From JBDGYE01 sp039584255 (GTDB taxonomy: Bacteria > Gemmatimonadota > Gemmatimonadetes > Palauibacterales > Palauibacteraceae), in the NCBI GenBank assembly GCA_039584255.1, contig JBDGYE010000033.1, positions 1-26,212 on the forward strand: DNA of 26,212 nucleotides. Reading direction: 5' to 3'. How positions within the stretch are numbered: position 1 is the first letter of the stretch; every line of letters begins with the position of its first letter. The notes beneath the pieces were generated by a model. It saw only the letters and a list, made by a program, of their open reading frames with translations. It was not told the DNA's origin and did no database searches. Shown piece after piece: positions 8,297 to 16,671 of this stretch. A program made the translations under genes and the position numbers.

Positions 8297-8788
8297 TCAG
8301 ATCTCTATGATACGACTGCGAGGAGGGTCCCCGCCGGCCGGGTCGACGTTCGAGTCCGGCGAGCCTGAGCCTGGCCGCCCAGTCCTGTCCACGACCCTTC
8401 CCGTCGCCGAGTCAACCACCGCCACTTGAAGCCGACCTTCGAGTCGCGTTCGAACGCTGCGCACCAGCAGCTTCCGGACAGGTGGGATCATGAGCAGGAG
8501 ACCGGTGAGGTCCGTGAGCACGCCGGGCGTGACCAGCACCACCCCCGCCACCAGAACGAGCAGGGCATGGACCAGCTGCTCGCCAGGGAGCCTGCCCGCG
8601 GCCAGCTCCCTCTGCACCGCCTGCCACGCTTTGAGCCCCTCGCGGCGTGCCAGCCACGCCCCCGCGACGCCCGTGGCGATCACAAGGGCCAGGGTAGCTC
8701 CCAGCCCCAGCCACTCGCCGAGACGCAGCAGGAGCGCCAGCTCGGCCAGCGGGATGAGGGTGAAAGCTAGAAGCAGTCGGAAGAACAC
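8297..8788 (-). CDS. FxsA-family membrane protein
   Basis: The 163-residue membrane protein has the FxsA layout: two or three N-terminal hydrophobic helices (FFRLLLAFTLIPLAELALLL, a G-rich ATLALVIATGVAGAWLARREG helix), then LVAGVVLVTPGVLTDLTGLLLMIPPVR and a charged C-terminal tail ending SRIIEI. In E. coli the homologue relieves F-plasmid exclusion of phage T7; in other bacteria the role is unknown. A GTG at 8788 gives a family-length protein starting at the first helix. The reading frame extends upstream to an ATG at 8944, but that addition is Pro/Gly/Arg-rich and unlike the family, and a TATTAT box lies between the two starts. No strong SD is seen before the GTG, so the start is uncertain. 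Confidence 0.8.
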   Translation of the reverse strand: MFFRLLLAFTLIPLAELALLLRLGEWLGLGATLALVIATGVAGAWLARREGLKAWQAVQRELAAGRLPGEQLVHALLVLVAGVVLVTPGVLTDLTGLLLMIPPVRKLLVRSVRTRLEGRLQVAVVDSATGRVVDRTGRPGSGSPDSNVDPAGGDPPRSRIIEI

Positions 8789-9106
8789 CTGACCGTCCGT
8801 CTTCGAGGGCCGGGACGGGCCGGCCCTACCCGTGGCCGCACCCGGAACGCCGGGATAATACGGCCGGAGACGATGAGAAGCGAAGGCGGATCCGGAGTCG
8901 CCATGGCCGGGGGGGGGTGAGGGCGGGGCGCCCCTGACTTCCACGGTGCTGCGCCCGGGACCGCGTCGGTTCAGGTTCTGCTACGCAGATCGACGACCCC
9001 GCCCGTCCGTTCGTCTTCGCTGTAAGGTGAGTGTAGACACGGGTCTCAAGGGACCGTCAACAAAGAGTCCCCGGCGGGGCGGGCCCCGGCTAACAGGCCG
9101 GACGGG
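8789..9106. other. Intergenic region between fxsA-like and DUF59 genes
   Basis: No credible gene is present in this 318-nt stretch. It should hold the promoter of the fxsA-doxX pair and the 3' end of the ten-gene operon. On the minus strand a TATTAT hexamer (8860-8855) could be a -10 box about 67 nt upstream of the chosen fxsA start, but its -35 match is poor. A GC-rich hairpin near 9069-9088 lies close to the DUF59 stop. Confidence 0.4.
9059..9088 (-). terminator. Possible terminator of the ten-gene minus-strand operon
   Basis: On the minus strand, 19 nt after the DUF59 stop, alternative GC-rich hairpins (CGGGG-CCCG-CCCCG or CCCC-GCC-GGGG) are followed by ACTCTTTGTT. The U-tract is imperfect, so this is a weak intrinsic terminator call based on position and sequence. 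Confidence 0.35.
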
Positions 9107-9412
9107 TCAGAAGCCGAGGGTCGCGCGAACCTTCGGGTCGATGCGGTCGGGGGTCCAGAACGGCTTCCACACCAGGTTCACCTCGGCGCTCTCGACGCCC
9201 TCGGCGGACTCGGCGGCATTCTGGGCACCCATGAGGATCTGGCCGCCGGCCGGACACCCGGGGCTGGTGAGCGTCATGGTGATTCGGGCGTGAGAGTCCT
9301 CGACCTGCACGTCGTACACGAGCCCGAGATCCACGATGCTGAGGCCCAGCTCCGGATCCATGACCCCGCGCAGGGCCTCCCGGACGCTCTCGTTCAGATC
9401 GGTGTCGTTCAT
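9107..9412 (-). CDS. DUF59/MIP18-family Fe-S cluster assembly factor (SufT/PaaD-like)
   Basis: The 101-residue protein consists of a single MIP18/DUF59 domain, a family that helps deliver or repair Fe-S clusters on target proteins. Visible signature elements are DPELGLSIVDLGLVYDV (about residues 19-35), the TLTSPGCPAGGQI motif with the conserved, functionally important cysteine, and a C-terminal VWKPFWTPDRI close to the family W-P-W-T pattern. Length is normal. It overlaps the upstream FAD reductase by ATGA and is the last gene of the ten-gene unit. The same unit encodes GlcF with two 4Fe-4S motifs, so a maturation role for that protein is a reasonable inference from context but is not shown. 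Confidence 0.92.
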   Translation of the reverse strand: MNDTDLNESVREALRGVMDPELGLSIVDLGLVYDVQVEDSHARITMTLTSPGCPAGGQILMGAQNAAESAEGVESAEVNLVWKPFWTPDRIDPKVRATLGF

Positions 9413-10692
9413 TCCAGCTCCTTTGAGGTGGACGCCGTGGCGCCGGGCTTTCGAGCCAGCTCCGCCAGCGAAGTCTCCGGATCGGCCAGCCGATCGACGA
9501 TGTGCTCGGCGTCCGTGCGGGCCCTTACCAGTGCACGGGCCGGCTCCAGGTCGGCCTGAGCGTCGACCAGCGTCGCCGCATGCAGCCTTCCTTCCCGGAT
9601 GCCGAAAGCGATACAGGGCCCGTGGCCCGGAGTTCCCCTCAGCACCGTGCGCTCCGCCTCCCGGGGCCGCCCGACAACGGAGAGCTTCAGGTCGAAGAGG
9701 TCGGACCAGAAGTACGAAAGGTGCTCGTACGGATCTCCGAGTCCGGCCATGTTGCGGCCGACCAGGCGTCCGTGCTCGCGAGCGTGCTCCCAGTGCTCGA
9801 CCCGCGTACGGCCGCCGAACGTGGGATCCGGAAAGCGGGCCACGTCACCGCTGGCATATATGTGCGCGTGGCTCGTCTCGCCGAACGGGTCGACCATGAC
9901 GCCATCCTGGACGGCCAGGCCGGCGTCGGCCGCGATCTCCTGATTGGGCGCCATCCCGACGCCGACCACGACCAGGTCGCACTCCAGCTCTCCGCCCGCC
10001 AGCAACACTCGCTCGACACCGCCCGAGCCATCGAGACCCAGCACGGACTCGCCCAGGCGAAACGAGACTCCGCGTTCCTCGAAGTACCCCTGCACCCACT
10101 CCGCCAGGGATGCAGGCAGAACCCGGGGCCAAACCTGGTGTTCGGCCTCGACCAGCACCGACTCGACGTTGAACGCGGATAGAGATGCCGCCAGCTCGAG
10201 GCCGATGAAACCCGCCCCGATCAGCACGACCCGGCCCAGGCCTTCCGTGGCCGCCAGCGCGCGCAGGGTCTCCGAGTCGCCGACGTTCCGTACCGTGAGC
10301 ACTCCCGGCAGATCCGAGCCGGGAATCTCCAGGCCTCGGGCCCGGCCACCCGTCGCGATGAGGATCCGACTCCCCTGGTATTCGTTGCCCCTGGCTGTCG
10401 TGACGCGCATCTCCCGCGGGTCCAGCACCAGGGCGCGCTGGCTCGTCTCGAGTGTTACCGCCTCCTGCTCGTCGAACCAGCCGGCGGGCTTGATGTACAG
10501 CAACTCCCGCGGAGCCTCCGGGAAGCGTACGTACTCCTTGGTGAGCGGCGGCCGCTGGTAAGGGGGCTCGGACTCCGCCGTCAGCATGACGATAGTGCCG
10601 TCCGGGTCGACATCCCGGATGCCGTCGAGCGCGGAGACCGCGGCCTGACCCCCTCCGATGATCAGGTAATCGTGTGCTGGATCGTCCGCCAC
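9409..10692 (-). CDS. FAD/NAD(P)-dependent oxidoreductase, ferredoxin reductase type
   Basis: The 427-residue enzyme has the pyridine nucleotide-disulfide oxidoreductase fold. An N-terminal FAD-binding Rossmann motif YLIIGGGQAAVSALDGIR (9-26) and PPYQRPPLTKEY (43-54) are typical of rubredoxin/ferredoxin reductases and AIF-like proteins. A second dinucleotide fold, VVLIGAGFIGLELAASL (155-171), binds NAD(P)H; YASGDVARF near 280 is the second FAD contact; and a C-terminal reductase domain follows (EHWEHAREHGRLVGRNM onward). It probably passes electrons from NAD(P)H to an Fe-S or similar partner. The start lies 30 nt after the GlcF stop and the stop overlaps DUF59 by 4 nt. Whether it exchanges electrons with the glycolate oxidase complex is only a contextual suggestion. 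Confidence 0.92.
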   Translation of the reverse strand: MADDPAHDYLIIGGGQAAVSALDGIRDVDPDGTIVMLTAESEPPYQRPPLTKEYVRFPEAPRELLYIKPAGWFDEQEAVTLETSQRALVLDPREMRVTTARGNEYQGSRILIATGGRARGLEIPGSDLPGVLTVRNVGDSETLRALAATEGLGRVVLIGAGFIGLELAASLSAFNVESVLVEAEHQVWPRVLPASLAEWVQGYFEERGVSFRLGESVLGLDGSGGVERVLLAGGELECDLVVVGVGMAPNQEIAADAGLAVQDGVMVDPFGETSHAHIYASGDVARFPDPTFGGRTRVEHWEHAREHGRLVGRNMAGLGDPYEHLSYFWSDLFDLKLSVVGRPREAERTVLRGTPGHGPCIAFGIREGRLHAATLVDAQADLEPARALVRARTDAEHIVDRLADPETSLAELARKPGATASTSKELE

Positions 10693-10722
10693 CCGCTCCT
10701 CCTCCGCCGGAGCGCCGGGTCG

Positions 10723-12051
10723 CTAACCGGAGCCGTCGCTCCGGTCCACGAGCTCCACCGGGTGCATGACCGGCAGTCGGTCGCCCGCCCGCTTCAGTCC
10801 CGCACCGATGTACATGATACACCCCGGGTTTCCTGTTGCGAGCACGTCGAACCTCCCGGAGCGGATCTCCTCGAGCTTCGGTTCCAGCAGACGGTCTGCC
10901 AGATCCGGCTGTGCCAGGTTGTAAAGGCCGGCTCCTCCGCAGCAGCTCTCCATCGTGCCCAGGGGCTCCACCTCCACACCCTCTATGCGGCGCAGCATCT
11001 CCAGCGGCTCCTCCCTCACTCCCTGGCCGTGCAGCAGGTGGCAGGGCGCGTCGTAGGCCACCCGCAGCGCGTGCCGGCGGCCCGCTCCCTCCGGGTCGGC
11101 GCCCCCCTCCTCGGCTCCCGTCTGCCAGGAACCGCCGCCGGCCACGAGCTCTGTGACGTCGCGTACTCGCGCGGCCACGGCCCGGGCCCGCGGCTCCCAC
11201 TCGGGCGAGTCCGCCAGCCACACGGGGTAGTCACGCAGGGCTGCCCCACAACCGGCGGAGTCGACGACGATCCACCGGACATCGACGCGCTCGAAGGCCT
11301 CGATGTTGCGCCGGGCCAGCGCTGAGGCCTCCGCCAGCCGGCCGGCGTGGGCGTGCAGGGCGCCGCAGCACACCTGCTCTCCCGCGTGCCGCTCCCGATA
11401 GCCGCGACGGGTGAGGACCCGCCGGGTGGCCCGCTGCACGTGCCCGAACAGACCGGCCATGACGCACCCCTCGAGCAGTGCGTACGGAGTGCCGGCAGAG
11501 CCCGAGTCCGCCCGGGGGAGATCGGAGCCGGCGGCCGCCGTGGCCCGGGCGGTCGCTCCGGGTTGATGCAGCTGACGGCGACGCGTCGCCGCCAGCAGGC
11601 GCGCGGCCCGCCCCGGGCGGCCGGGCAGCCGGCCCAGGAGCCCTGCCACTCCGGAATCCCGTACGGCCCTGAGCACAGCATAGACGACGGCCGCGGCCGG
11701 GCCGGTAAGCAGCGCCAGCGCCGCCCGCTCCGGCCACGCATGGCGTCGTCGCCGGGGCATCGCCTCTCTGGCACGCTCAAGGAGCGATCCGAACGGCACG
11801 CCGGCCGGACAGACAGTCTCGCAGGCCCTGCATCCCAGGCACCGCCCGACGTGCAGCGCGAACGCTCCCTCCCTGCTCACGCGGCCCTCGTCCGCCGCCC
11901 GCATCAGGTACAAGCGCCCGCGCGGCGAATCGTTCTCGTCCCCGAGCATGCGATAGGTGGGGCAGGCGGGGAGACAGAAGCCGCAGTGAACGCAGGCCAG
12001 GATGTCGGGAACCCCGCCGTCGGTGACGGCCGTGGACACGGCCCCGGACAA
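10723..12051 (-). CDS. glcF: Glycolate oxidase iron-sulfur subunit
   Basis: The 442-residue cytoplasmic Fe-S subunit takes electrons from the flavin subunits of glycolate oxidase. Two ferredoxin-like 4Fe-4S motifs are near the N-terminus: CVHCGFCLPACP (Cys20-30) and CLGCRACETVCPAG (Cys71-81). Two cysteine-rich CCG domains follow, one with CCGALHAHAGR and DSAGCGA, the other with CCGGAGLYNLAQP and GNPGCIMYI. This order and length match GlcF rather than the shorter LutA/LldE proteins. The start is 4 nt after the NTF2-like lipoprotein stop. The flavin subunits are encoded as a fusion at the head of the same strand's gene run (17975-20551), separated by six unrelated genes. Confidence 0.94.
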   Translation of the reverse strand: MSGAVSTAVTDGGVPDILACVHCGFCLPACPTYRMLGDENDSPRGRLYLMRAADEGRVSREGAFALHVGRCLGCRACETVCPAGVPFGSLLERAREAMPRRRRHAWPERAALALLTGPAAAVVYAVLRAVRDSGVAGLLGRLPGRPGRAARLLAATRRRQLHQPGATARATAAAGSDLPRADSGSAGTPYALLEGCVMAGLFGHVQRATRRVLTRRGYRERHAGEQVCCGALHAHAGRLAEASALARRNIEAFERVDVRWIVVDSAGCGAALRDYPVWLADSPEWEPRARAVAARVRDVTELVAGGGSWQTGAEEGGADPEGAGRRHALRVAYDAPCHLLHGQGVREEPLEMLRRIEGVEVEPLGTMESCCGGAGLYNLAQPDLADRLLEPKLEEIRSGRFDVLATGNPGCIMYIGAGLKRAGDRLPVMHPVELVDRSDGSG

Positions 12052-12055
12052 GTCC

Positions 12056-12589
12056 CTACTCGACCGGAGTCGAGGCCGAGTCGGAGGCCGCGGGCGCCGA
12101 GTCCTCCGCCGGCGGATCGGAAGAAGAGTGGTCGTGGATGATCCTCCACGCGTTGGAGACCCGCCTCAGGACCAGGGTGAACGGGCCCGATGCCGTTATG
12201 GAGTCCGCCTGGTGGAGAACGAACCGGGCCGTGACCAGGCCGTAGATAGCTCCCAGGCGCCGGGCACGGATCGACTCGAAGCGAAGACTGTCCCTCGGGG
12301 CGCCGGGCTCGAAGCGGTGCGCGTAACGCTCCCGGATCGAGTCGAAGCCCACCAGGAAGCCCGCGCTGCCGATGAACGTCGTGTTCTCGGACTCGAGGTA
12401 GTCGTCCATGAAGACGTCCAGTTCGCCTTCGTTCCACGCCGCGGCCGATTCCTTGAGCATCCGCTCCGAGTACATCTGCAGATCGCTTCCGCTCGACGTC
12501 TCATCCTCTACCTCGATCCGGCAACCTGCCGGCGCCAGCGCCAGGATGAGCCCGAGAGCCAGGGCGGCCGGAGCACGTGCGCGCTTCAT
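12056..12589 (-). CDS. NTF2-like (SnoaL/DUF4440-type) lipoprotein
   Basis: The 177-residue predicted lipoprotein has an N-terminal MKRARAPAALALGLILALAP leader followed by AGC, a lipobox with Cys23. The mature part has the NTF2/DUF4440 pattern: AAAWNEGELDVFMDDYLESENTTF with the N-x-G-D/E-L-D turn, SIRERYAHRF, then beta strands ending in GPFTLVLRRVSNAWRIIHDHSS. A low-complexity Pro/Ala/Ser tail follows. Such domains are catalytic or ligand-binding; no specific activity can be assigned. The ATG overlaps the preceding hydrolase stop (ATGA), and this start coincides with the signal peptide, so it is preferred over longer upstream in-frame coding. The gene is an interior member of the operon. Confidence 0.85.
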   Translation of the reverse strand: MKRARAPAALALGLILALAPAGCRIEVEDETSSGSDLQMYSERMLKESAAAWNEGELDVFMDDYLESENTTFIGSAGFLVGFDSIRERYAHRFEPGAPRDSLRFESIRARRLGAIYGLVTARFVLHQADSITASGPFTLVLRRVSNAWRIIHDHSSSDPPAEDSAPAASDSASTPVE

Positions 12590-13467
12590 TGTTCCTCTGC
12601 GAGATGGGCCTGAAAGTGTGCCGCAGTGACATCTATGGCGGCCTCCAGGCTCGGGTTCGATCCCGGGAACGGGTGAGAGGCGTCCATGGTGTGACTGGCG
12701 CCCTCGATGATCTCCAGGGTTGCAGTGCCGCCGGCGCCCGCCAGAGACCGGGCCTCCGTCACCGGAACCGTCTCGTCGGCGGTTCCGTGGACGACGAGCA
12801 GTGGAGCCCCGAGACGCCGGGCCGCCGCCCGCACGTCCAGACGCTCGCGGTTGGCGCGGATGTCGTCCAGCACGTCGCGCCGCAGCGGCAGCCGCTCGCC
12901 GGTCCGCGTATTGAGGATCCACACGACGCCCGTGGACTCCAGTTCCCGAGCGAAGGCGGCCTCGTACCAGAAGACCGAAGAGACCGCCGCCCAGGTAGCT
13001 ACCGCTCTTACCTCCGGCCGGTGGTCCGCCGCCAGCACGACCGTGGCGCCGCCGCGGCTGTGGCCCATCAACCCCACGCGCGAGGCGGCCGCCGTCTGAA
13101 GGTCGCCGAGGCTCCTGTCGGCGAGCCCGTCGAGCACCGCCCCGAGATCCTCCAGCTCCTTGCTGAAGGTGTTCCTGGCAAACTTCTCGTGCTCGGTGAA
13201 GGTCTCGAGGTCCGCCCCGATCCCCGATCCCGTGAAGTTGAACACGGCTACGTGGCAGCCCACGCGGCAGGCCAGGCTGCGGCAGAGGTACGGGAAGAAG
13301 CCCCAATCCTTGAAGCCCTTGAAGCCATGGCACACGACGACGGCCGCCTCACCGCCGGAGGATTCTTCGGGGATCCAAAGGTCTCCTCGCAGTACGTCGT
13401 CCTCCCGTAGAGCGAGCTGGAACGGTGTTCGGCTGGCCGAAGCGGCGAAGGGCCGCTCAGGCGACAT
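12586..13467 (-). CDS. Alpha/beta hydrolase (dienelactone hydrolase/serine aminopeptidase-like)
   Basis: The 293-residue alpha/beta-hydrolase fold enzyme has the nucleophile elbow GHSRGG (Ser137), acid in HGTADETVP (Asp231) and His259 in GASHTMD, giving a complete catalytic triad in the right order. CHGFKGFKDWGFFPYL near residue 46 forms the oxyanion region typical of acyl-peptide or dienelactone-type hydrolases, and FNFTGSGIG matches the same group. No signal peptide is seen, so it is probably cytoplasmic. The start overlaps the HD-GYP stop by 11 nt and the stop overlaps the next gene by 4 nt. The substrate is unknown; carboxylester or short peptide hydrolysis is the general expectation. Confidence 0.9.
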   Translation of the reverse strand: MSPERPFAASASRTPFQLALREDDVLRGDLWIPEESSGGEAAVVVCHGFKGFKDWGFFPYLCRSLACRVGCHVAVFNFTGSGIGADLETFTEHEKFARNTFSKELEDLGAVLDGLADRSLGDLQTAAASRVGLMGHSRGGATVVLAADHRPEVRAVATWAAVSSVFWYEAAFARELESTGVVWILNTRTGERLPLRRDVLDDIRANRERLDVRAAARRLGAPLLVVHGTADETVPVTEARSLAGAGGTATLEIIEGASHTMDASHPFPGSNPSLEAAIDVTAAHFQAHLAEEQ

Positions 13468-14875
13468 AGTCTGAGACCTTAAGTCCGTAGCGCTCGGGAT
13501 CAGTGGAGCGGGCTATGGTTCGGCGCGGCTTTCCGGTATCCGGATCGATCTCCGTGAGGTCTCGGATGGGTCCGTTGCCGATCCGCTCTCCCTCGGCGCT
13601 CGCGATGATGCGTACGAGTGGCCTGTTCACCGCCTTCGGGTTCGGATTCGGGGCGACCACCACGCCCATCTCACCGCTGTCGAGAATGACGAGGGTCGCC
13701 ACCGGATAGATGCCCATCATGTTTATGAAGGCCCGGACGAGCACGCGGTCGTAGGCACCGCTCTCGCTCTCGCGAAGCTGCCGGATAGCCTCGTCCGGTG
13801 AGCACGGCAGGAACTGCTTGCTGTAGTTGGAGATCGCCGCGTCGTAAGCCTCCGTGATGGCTATGATGCGGGCGAACAGACCCTGCCGGCGGCGACGGAT
13901 CACCCTCGGATAGCCGGACAGGTCCGGCTTCATGTGGTGCTCGTAGATCGCCAGCATCGCCCGGTGCGGCGGCTCGTCGACGCCCTCGACGCTGAACAGC
14001 ATGAGCAGCCCGAAGTCCGGGTGCTGGCTCACCAGACGCCATTCCTCGTCGTTCAGCCAGCCCTTCTTGTTCAACACGCTCGGCGGGACCAAGATCTTTC
14101 CGATGTCGTGGAAGAGGGCGGCGAAGCCGAGCTCGAACAGGTGCTCCTTGTCCAGACTCAGGCGGTCGCCGAGGGCGACCGACAGGATCGCCACGTTCAC
14201 CGAGTGAATGAACGAGTGGTCGTCATAGTCCCTCAGCGTGAGCATGCCGAGCATGGATGCCGGGTCCGCCAGTACCTGATCGACGATGTTCAGCACGGCG
14301 CGCTGGGCACGCCGAGCGCCGATCGCCTTCCCCAGAACGAGTCCGTTCATCACCTCGTGGGCCACCTTCACGGAGCGGGCATACGTCCGACGCGCCGCGT
14401 CCACCGCCTCCTCGCCCTCGCCGCTGCTGAACAACGGAGCAGCCGGCCCCAGGCGAAACGTGTTCACCCCGGCAGCGCCGAGCCTCTCATCGAGGGCCTC
14501 GAGCGAGGAGAGTCCGGCCACCGGATCCTCCCCGAGGGCTGCGAGGAACTCCTGCCAGTCCTCCGGCGCCACCCCGGAGTCCACATCGATCCGTCCGACC
14601 CCGTGCTCCCGCAGCATCTCGCGCAGCGCCGCCACCGTGGCGTAGTCGGCAAGATCGACGCGGATCTGCAGGTCGTTGATGAACATGTAGTTGCCCGCCA
14701 CCCAGACGCTCAGGCCGCCTTCCTGATCGAAGATCCGCCTGGCGGCGTCGGCCACCTCGACCAGCGCCCTCTTCACGACCTCGTTGTCGGACGGATAGAG
14801 CTGGAGAGACCGGGCTGCATTGTACATGCCGCCCAGGAGCGTCATGCTGGCGCTGGGCGAATCGCCCTTGTTCAC
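13457..14875 (-). CDS. HD-GYP domain protein with a novel N-terminal module
   Basis: The 472-residue protein has a C-terminal HD-GYP domain (about 215-400), the class that hydrolyses cyclic di-GMP. Seen are HSVNVAILS (His225), FHDIGK (His256-Asp257), QHPDFG (His285), EHHMKPDLSGYP (His313-314, GYP 321-323) and ITEAYDAAIS. Two positions are unusual: the common HHE-x-x-DG-x-GYP is HHMKPDLSGYP here, and the usual IADxxDA is ITEAYDA, replacing a probable metal-ligand Asp with Glu. Activity may therefore be altered. Residues 11-120 resemble the N-terminus of the adjacent HEAT-repeat protein. The GTG start overlaps that gene's stop (GTGA), and longer upstream coding in this frame is a shadow of the HEAT gene. 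Confidence 0.88.
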   Translation of the reverse strand: MNKGDSPSASMTLLGGMYNAARSLQLYPSDNEVVKRALVEVADAARRIFDQEGGLSVWVAGNYMFINDLQIRVDLADYATVAALREMLREHGVGRIDVDSGVAPEDWQEFLAALGEDPVAGLSSLEALDERLGAAGVNTFRLGPAAPLFSSGEGEEAVDAARRTYARSVKVAHEVMNGLVLGKAIGARRAQRAVLNIVDQVLADPASMLGMLTLRDYDDHSFIHSVNVAILSVALGDRLSLDKEHLFELGFAALFHDIGKILVPPSVLNKKGWLNDEEWRLVSQHPDFGLLMLFSVEGVDEPPHRAMLAIYEHHMKPDLSGYPRVIRRRRQGLFARIIAITEAYDAAISNYSKQFLPCSPDEAIRQLRESESGAYDRVLVRAFINMMGIYPVATLVILDSGEMGVVVAPNPNPKAVNRPLVRIIASAEGERIGNGPIRDLTEIDPDTGKPRRTIARSTDPERYGLKVSDYVA

Positions 14876-16671
14876 TGATCCACCGCCTCTCCACCCTCGG
14901 GAGCCGAAGGTCCATCGGGGCCTCCCATCGCGGCTTCCGCGCCGGCGACGTCTTCCCTGGAGATGGGGTCCTCGCTTCGGGACCCGGAATCGAAACTCCT
15001 GAGCGCCACACGAACCGCACTCTGCACCGCTGTCGATCCTTCCTTCTGGGCCTTTAGGAGCACTTGCCTCGCCTCTTCCGTCTCGCTGAAGCCCAACGCC
15101 CGGGCGGCACTGGCGCGAAGTGTCGGAGACCGCCGGCCTCCCCACCACCTCCGCCCGTTCAGGAGCTTGTCGAGAGCGGAAACCGCTCCCTCTCCTCCCA
15201 CCGTCGCGTAGGCCTTGAAGAGAGCCACCTGCTCCGACTGGTCCCGGTTTGCTATCTGTGGGCTCGTGACCCACTTGCGTAGTATCTGATCGGCGCCCTT
15301 GGGCTTCAGTACCAGGATGGCCTGCACGGCCGCCAAGCGGACGTCGCGGCTCTCGTCCTCCAGCGCCGCGGCCAGCGCCTCCACCCCGGCCAGCGAGCCG
15401 ATGGCGGCCAGCGCCTCGATGGCGGCCTGGCGAGTCAGCTGCCCGGGACGACCGGCCAGCTCCACCAGGGCGGTCTCGGCCTCCTGGATGCCGAGCCGGC
15501 CTACGATGCGTGCGGCCTCGGCCGCGAGGACCGGATCTTCGGCCACGAGGAGTTGCGTTATGTGCTGAGGGTGGGCGGATACGAGCCGATCCAGTGCCTC
15601 ACCGAGCTGCTCGCGCGCCGCGGTGCCGGGCATGGCCGGAATGGCACGCACCAGAGTCGGGATGGCCTCGGCCTGAAGGGCTCCGAGCAGCGCCTCCGTG
15701 GCGCCGGCGTCCGGCCCCACCGCGTCCCGCCCACCGGCGCTGACCAGCTCCGCCATCGCCTCGCTCATGTCACTCAGCAGCGAGGCCACGAGCTGCTGAG
15801 TCTCCAACTCGCCCGTCTTGTTGGCCAGTAGCTGGAGCTCGTTCACGATCAGCGCCACGTTTTCGTAGTCTCTGGCCGACAGGAGGTCAGGCAGGAACTC
15901 GCGGAGGATGTCCACAACCTGCCTGCGGCGCTCCTGGTCGCGCATCTCGAACTGGTCCAGCAGAGCGAGAACGACGTCACGGACCAGCGGGCGACTCCAC
16001 TCCGCCTCCATCTCGCGACGCAGGTAGATGAGGTCGGCCTCTTCCAGCGACAGGTCGGCGTATTCGGCCTCCTCCTCCTCCTCGGGGACCGCCCCCGAGT
16101 CGAGGACAGCCTGGATCTCCGACATGTCGCTGAGGGACTCCCCCGCCCCCGCCGCACGATCGGCGGTCGGGATCTCGAGGCCCTCGTCCTCGGAGATGTC
16201 CACGTACTCCATGCGGATCGCTGTGAAGTCGCGGTGCCACAGCGTGGCCACCAGGTCCTCATCATGTGGCCCCGAACGCGCGACGATGCTCACGAACTCG
16301 TCGAGCTCGTCACCCTCGGCGCCCGGCAGGAAAGCCAGGCTGCGGATCCCGTCCTTGAAGAAGCGGAAAGCGAAGTTGTCGGGGCCGACGGGCTTGGAGT
16401 AGACCGGGAACTCGTTCCACACGAGGTTGCCCTCGTCGACGGCGAGAGTCAGATGCGGAAGCCGGTCCCACAGCGGCCCGAAGCGCTCCGCCAGCTCCGC
16501 CTGGAACTTCTCGAGCAGTGGGTTTCCGGCCACGTACGTCTGCTGTGCTCGTACCGCCTTGAGGAGAGCGGTGATGATCTCGCCGACCTCGCCCGCCAGT
16601 TCTTGATCTTCTGAGCTCTCGAGCTGCGTGGCCTCGTGCTTAGGGGCCTGTGGGTCCTGAGGGTACTGCAT
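14872..16671 (-). CDS. HEAT-repeat protein with N-terminal module shared with the HD-GYP gene
   Basis: The roughly 599-residue acidic soluble protein starts with a Gln/Pro/Glu-rich head. It then has an N-terminal module (about 20-160: QQTYVAGNPLLEKFQAELAE, LTLAVDEGNLVWNEFPVY, GIRSLAFLPGAEGDELDEFV), a helical middle section and, from about residue 330, HEAT/PBS-type repeats, for example AARIVGRLGIQEAETALVEL, AIEALAAIGSLAGVEALAAAL and SAARALGFSETEEARQVLL. HEAT repeats mediate protein binding. Alternative starts are ATG 16671 (TGATG with the previous stop) or GTG 16674 (GTGA); both imply coupling to the adenosyltransferase gene. No catalytic motif is visible. Its close pairing with the HD-GYP gene suggests that the two products work together, which is inference. 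Confidence 0.85.
   Translation of the reverse strand: MQYPQDPQAPKHEATQLESSEDQELAGEVGEIITALLKAVRAQQTYVAGNPLLEKFQAELAERFGPLWDRLPHLTLAVDEGNLVWNEFPVYSKPVGPDNFAFRFFKDGIRSLAFLPGAEGDELDEFVSIVARSGPHDEDLVATLWHRDFTAIRMEYVDISEDEGLEIPTADRAAGAGESLSDMSEIQAVLDSGAVPEEEEEAEYADLSLEEADLIYLRREMEAEWSRPLVRDVVLALLDQFEMRDQERRRQVVDILREFLPDLLSARDYENVALIVNELQLLANKTGELETQQLVASLLSDMSEAMAELVSAGGRDAVGPDAGATEALLGALQAEAIPTLVRAIPAMPGTAAREQLGEALDRLVSAHPQHITQLLVAEDPVLAAEAARIVGRLGIQEAETALVELAGRPGQLTRQAAIEALAAIGSLAGVEALAAALEDESRDVRLAAVQAILVLKPKGADQILRKWVTSPQIANRDQSEQVALFKAYATVGGEGAVSALDKLLNGRRWWGGRRSPTLRASAARALGFSETEEARQVLLKAQKEGSTAVQSAVRVALRSFDSGSRSEDPISREDVAGAEAAMGGPDGPSAPEGGEAVDQ

Noticed and set aside
8789..8944. N-terminal extension of the FxsA-like protein to an ATG at 8944
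   Set aside because: The added residues are Pro/Gly/Arg-rich and unlike the family, and a possible -10 box lies inside the extension.
14876..15274. Upstream extension of the HD-GYP protein
   Set aside because: The extension overlaps the HEAT gene entirely in another frame; the GTGA junction gives a better start.
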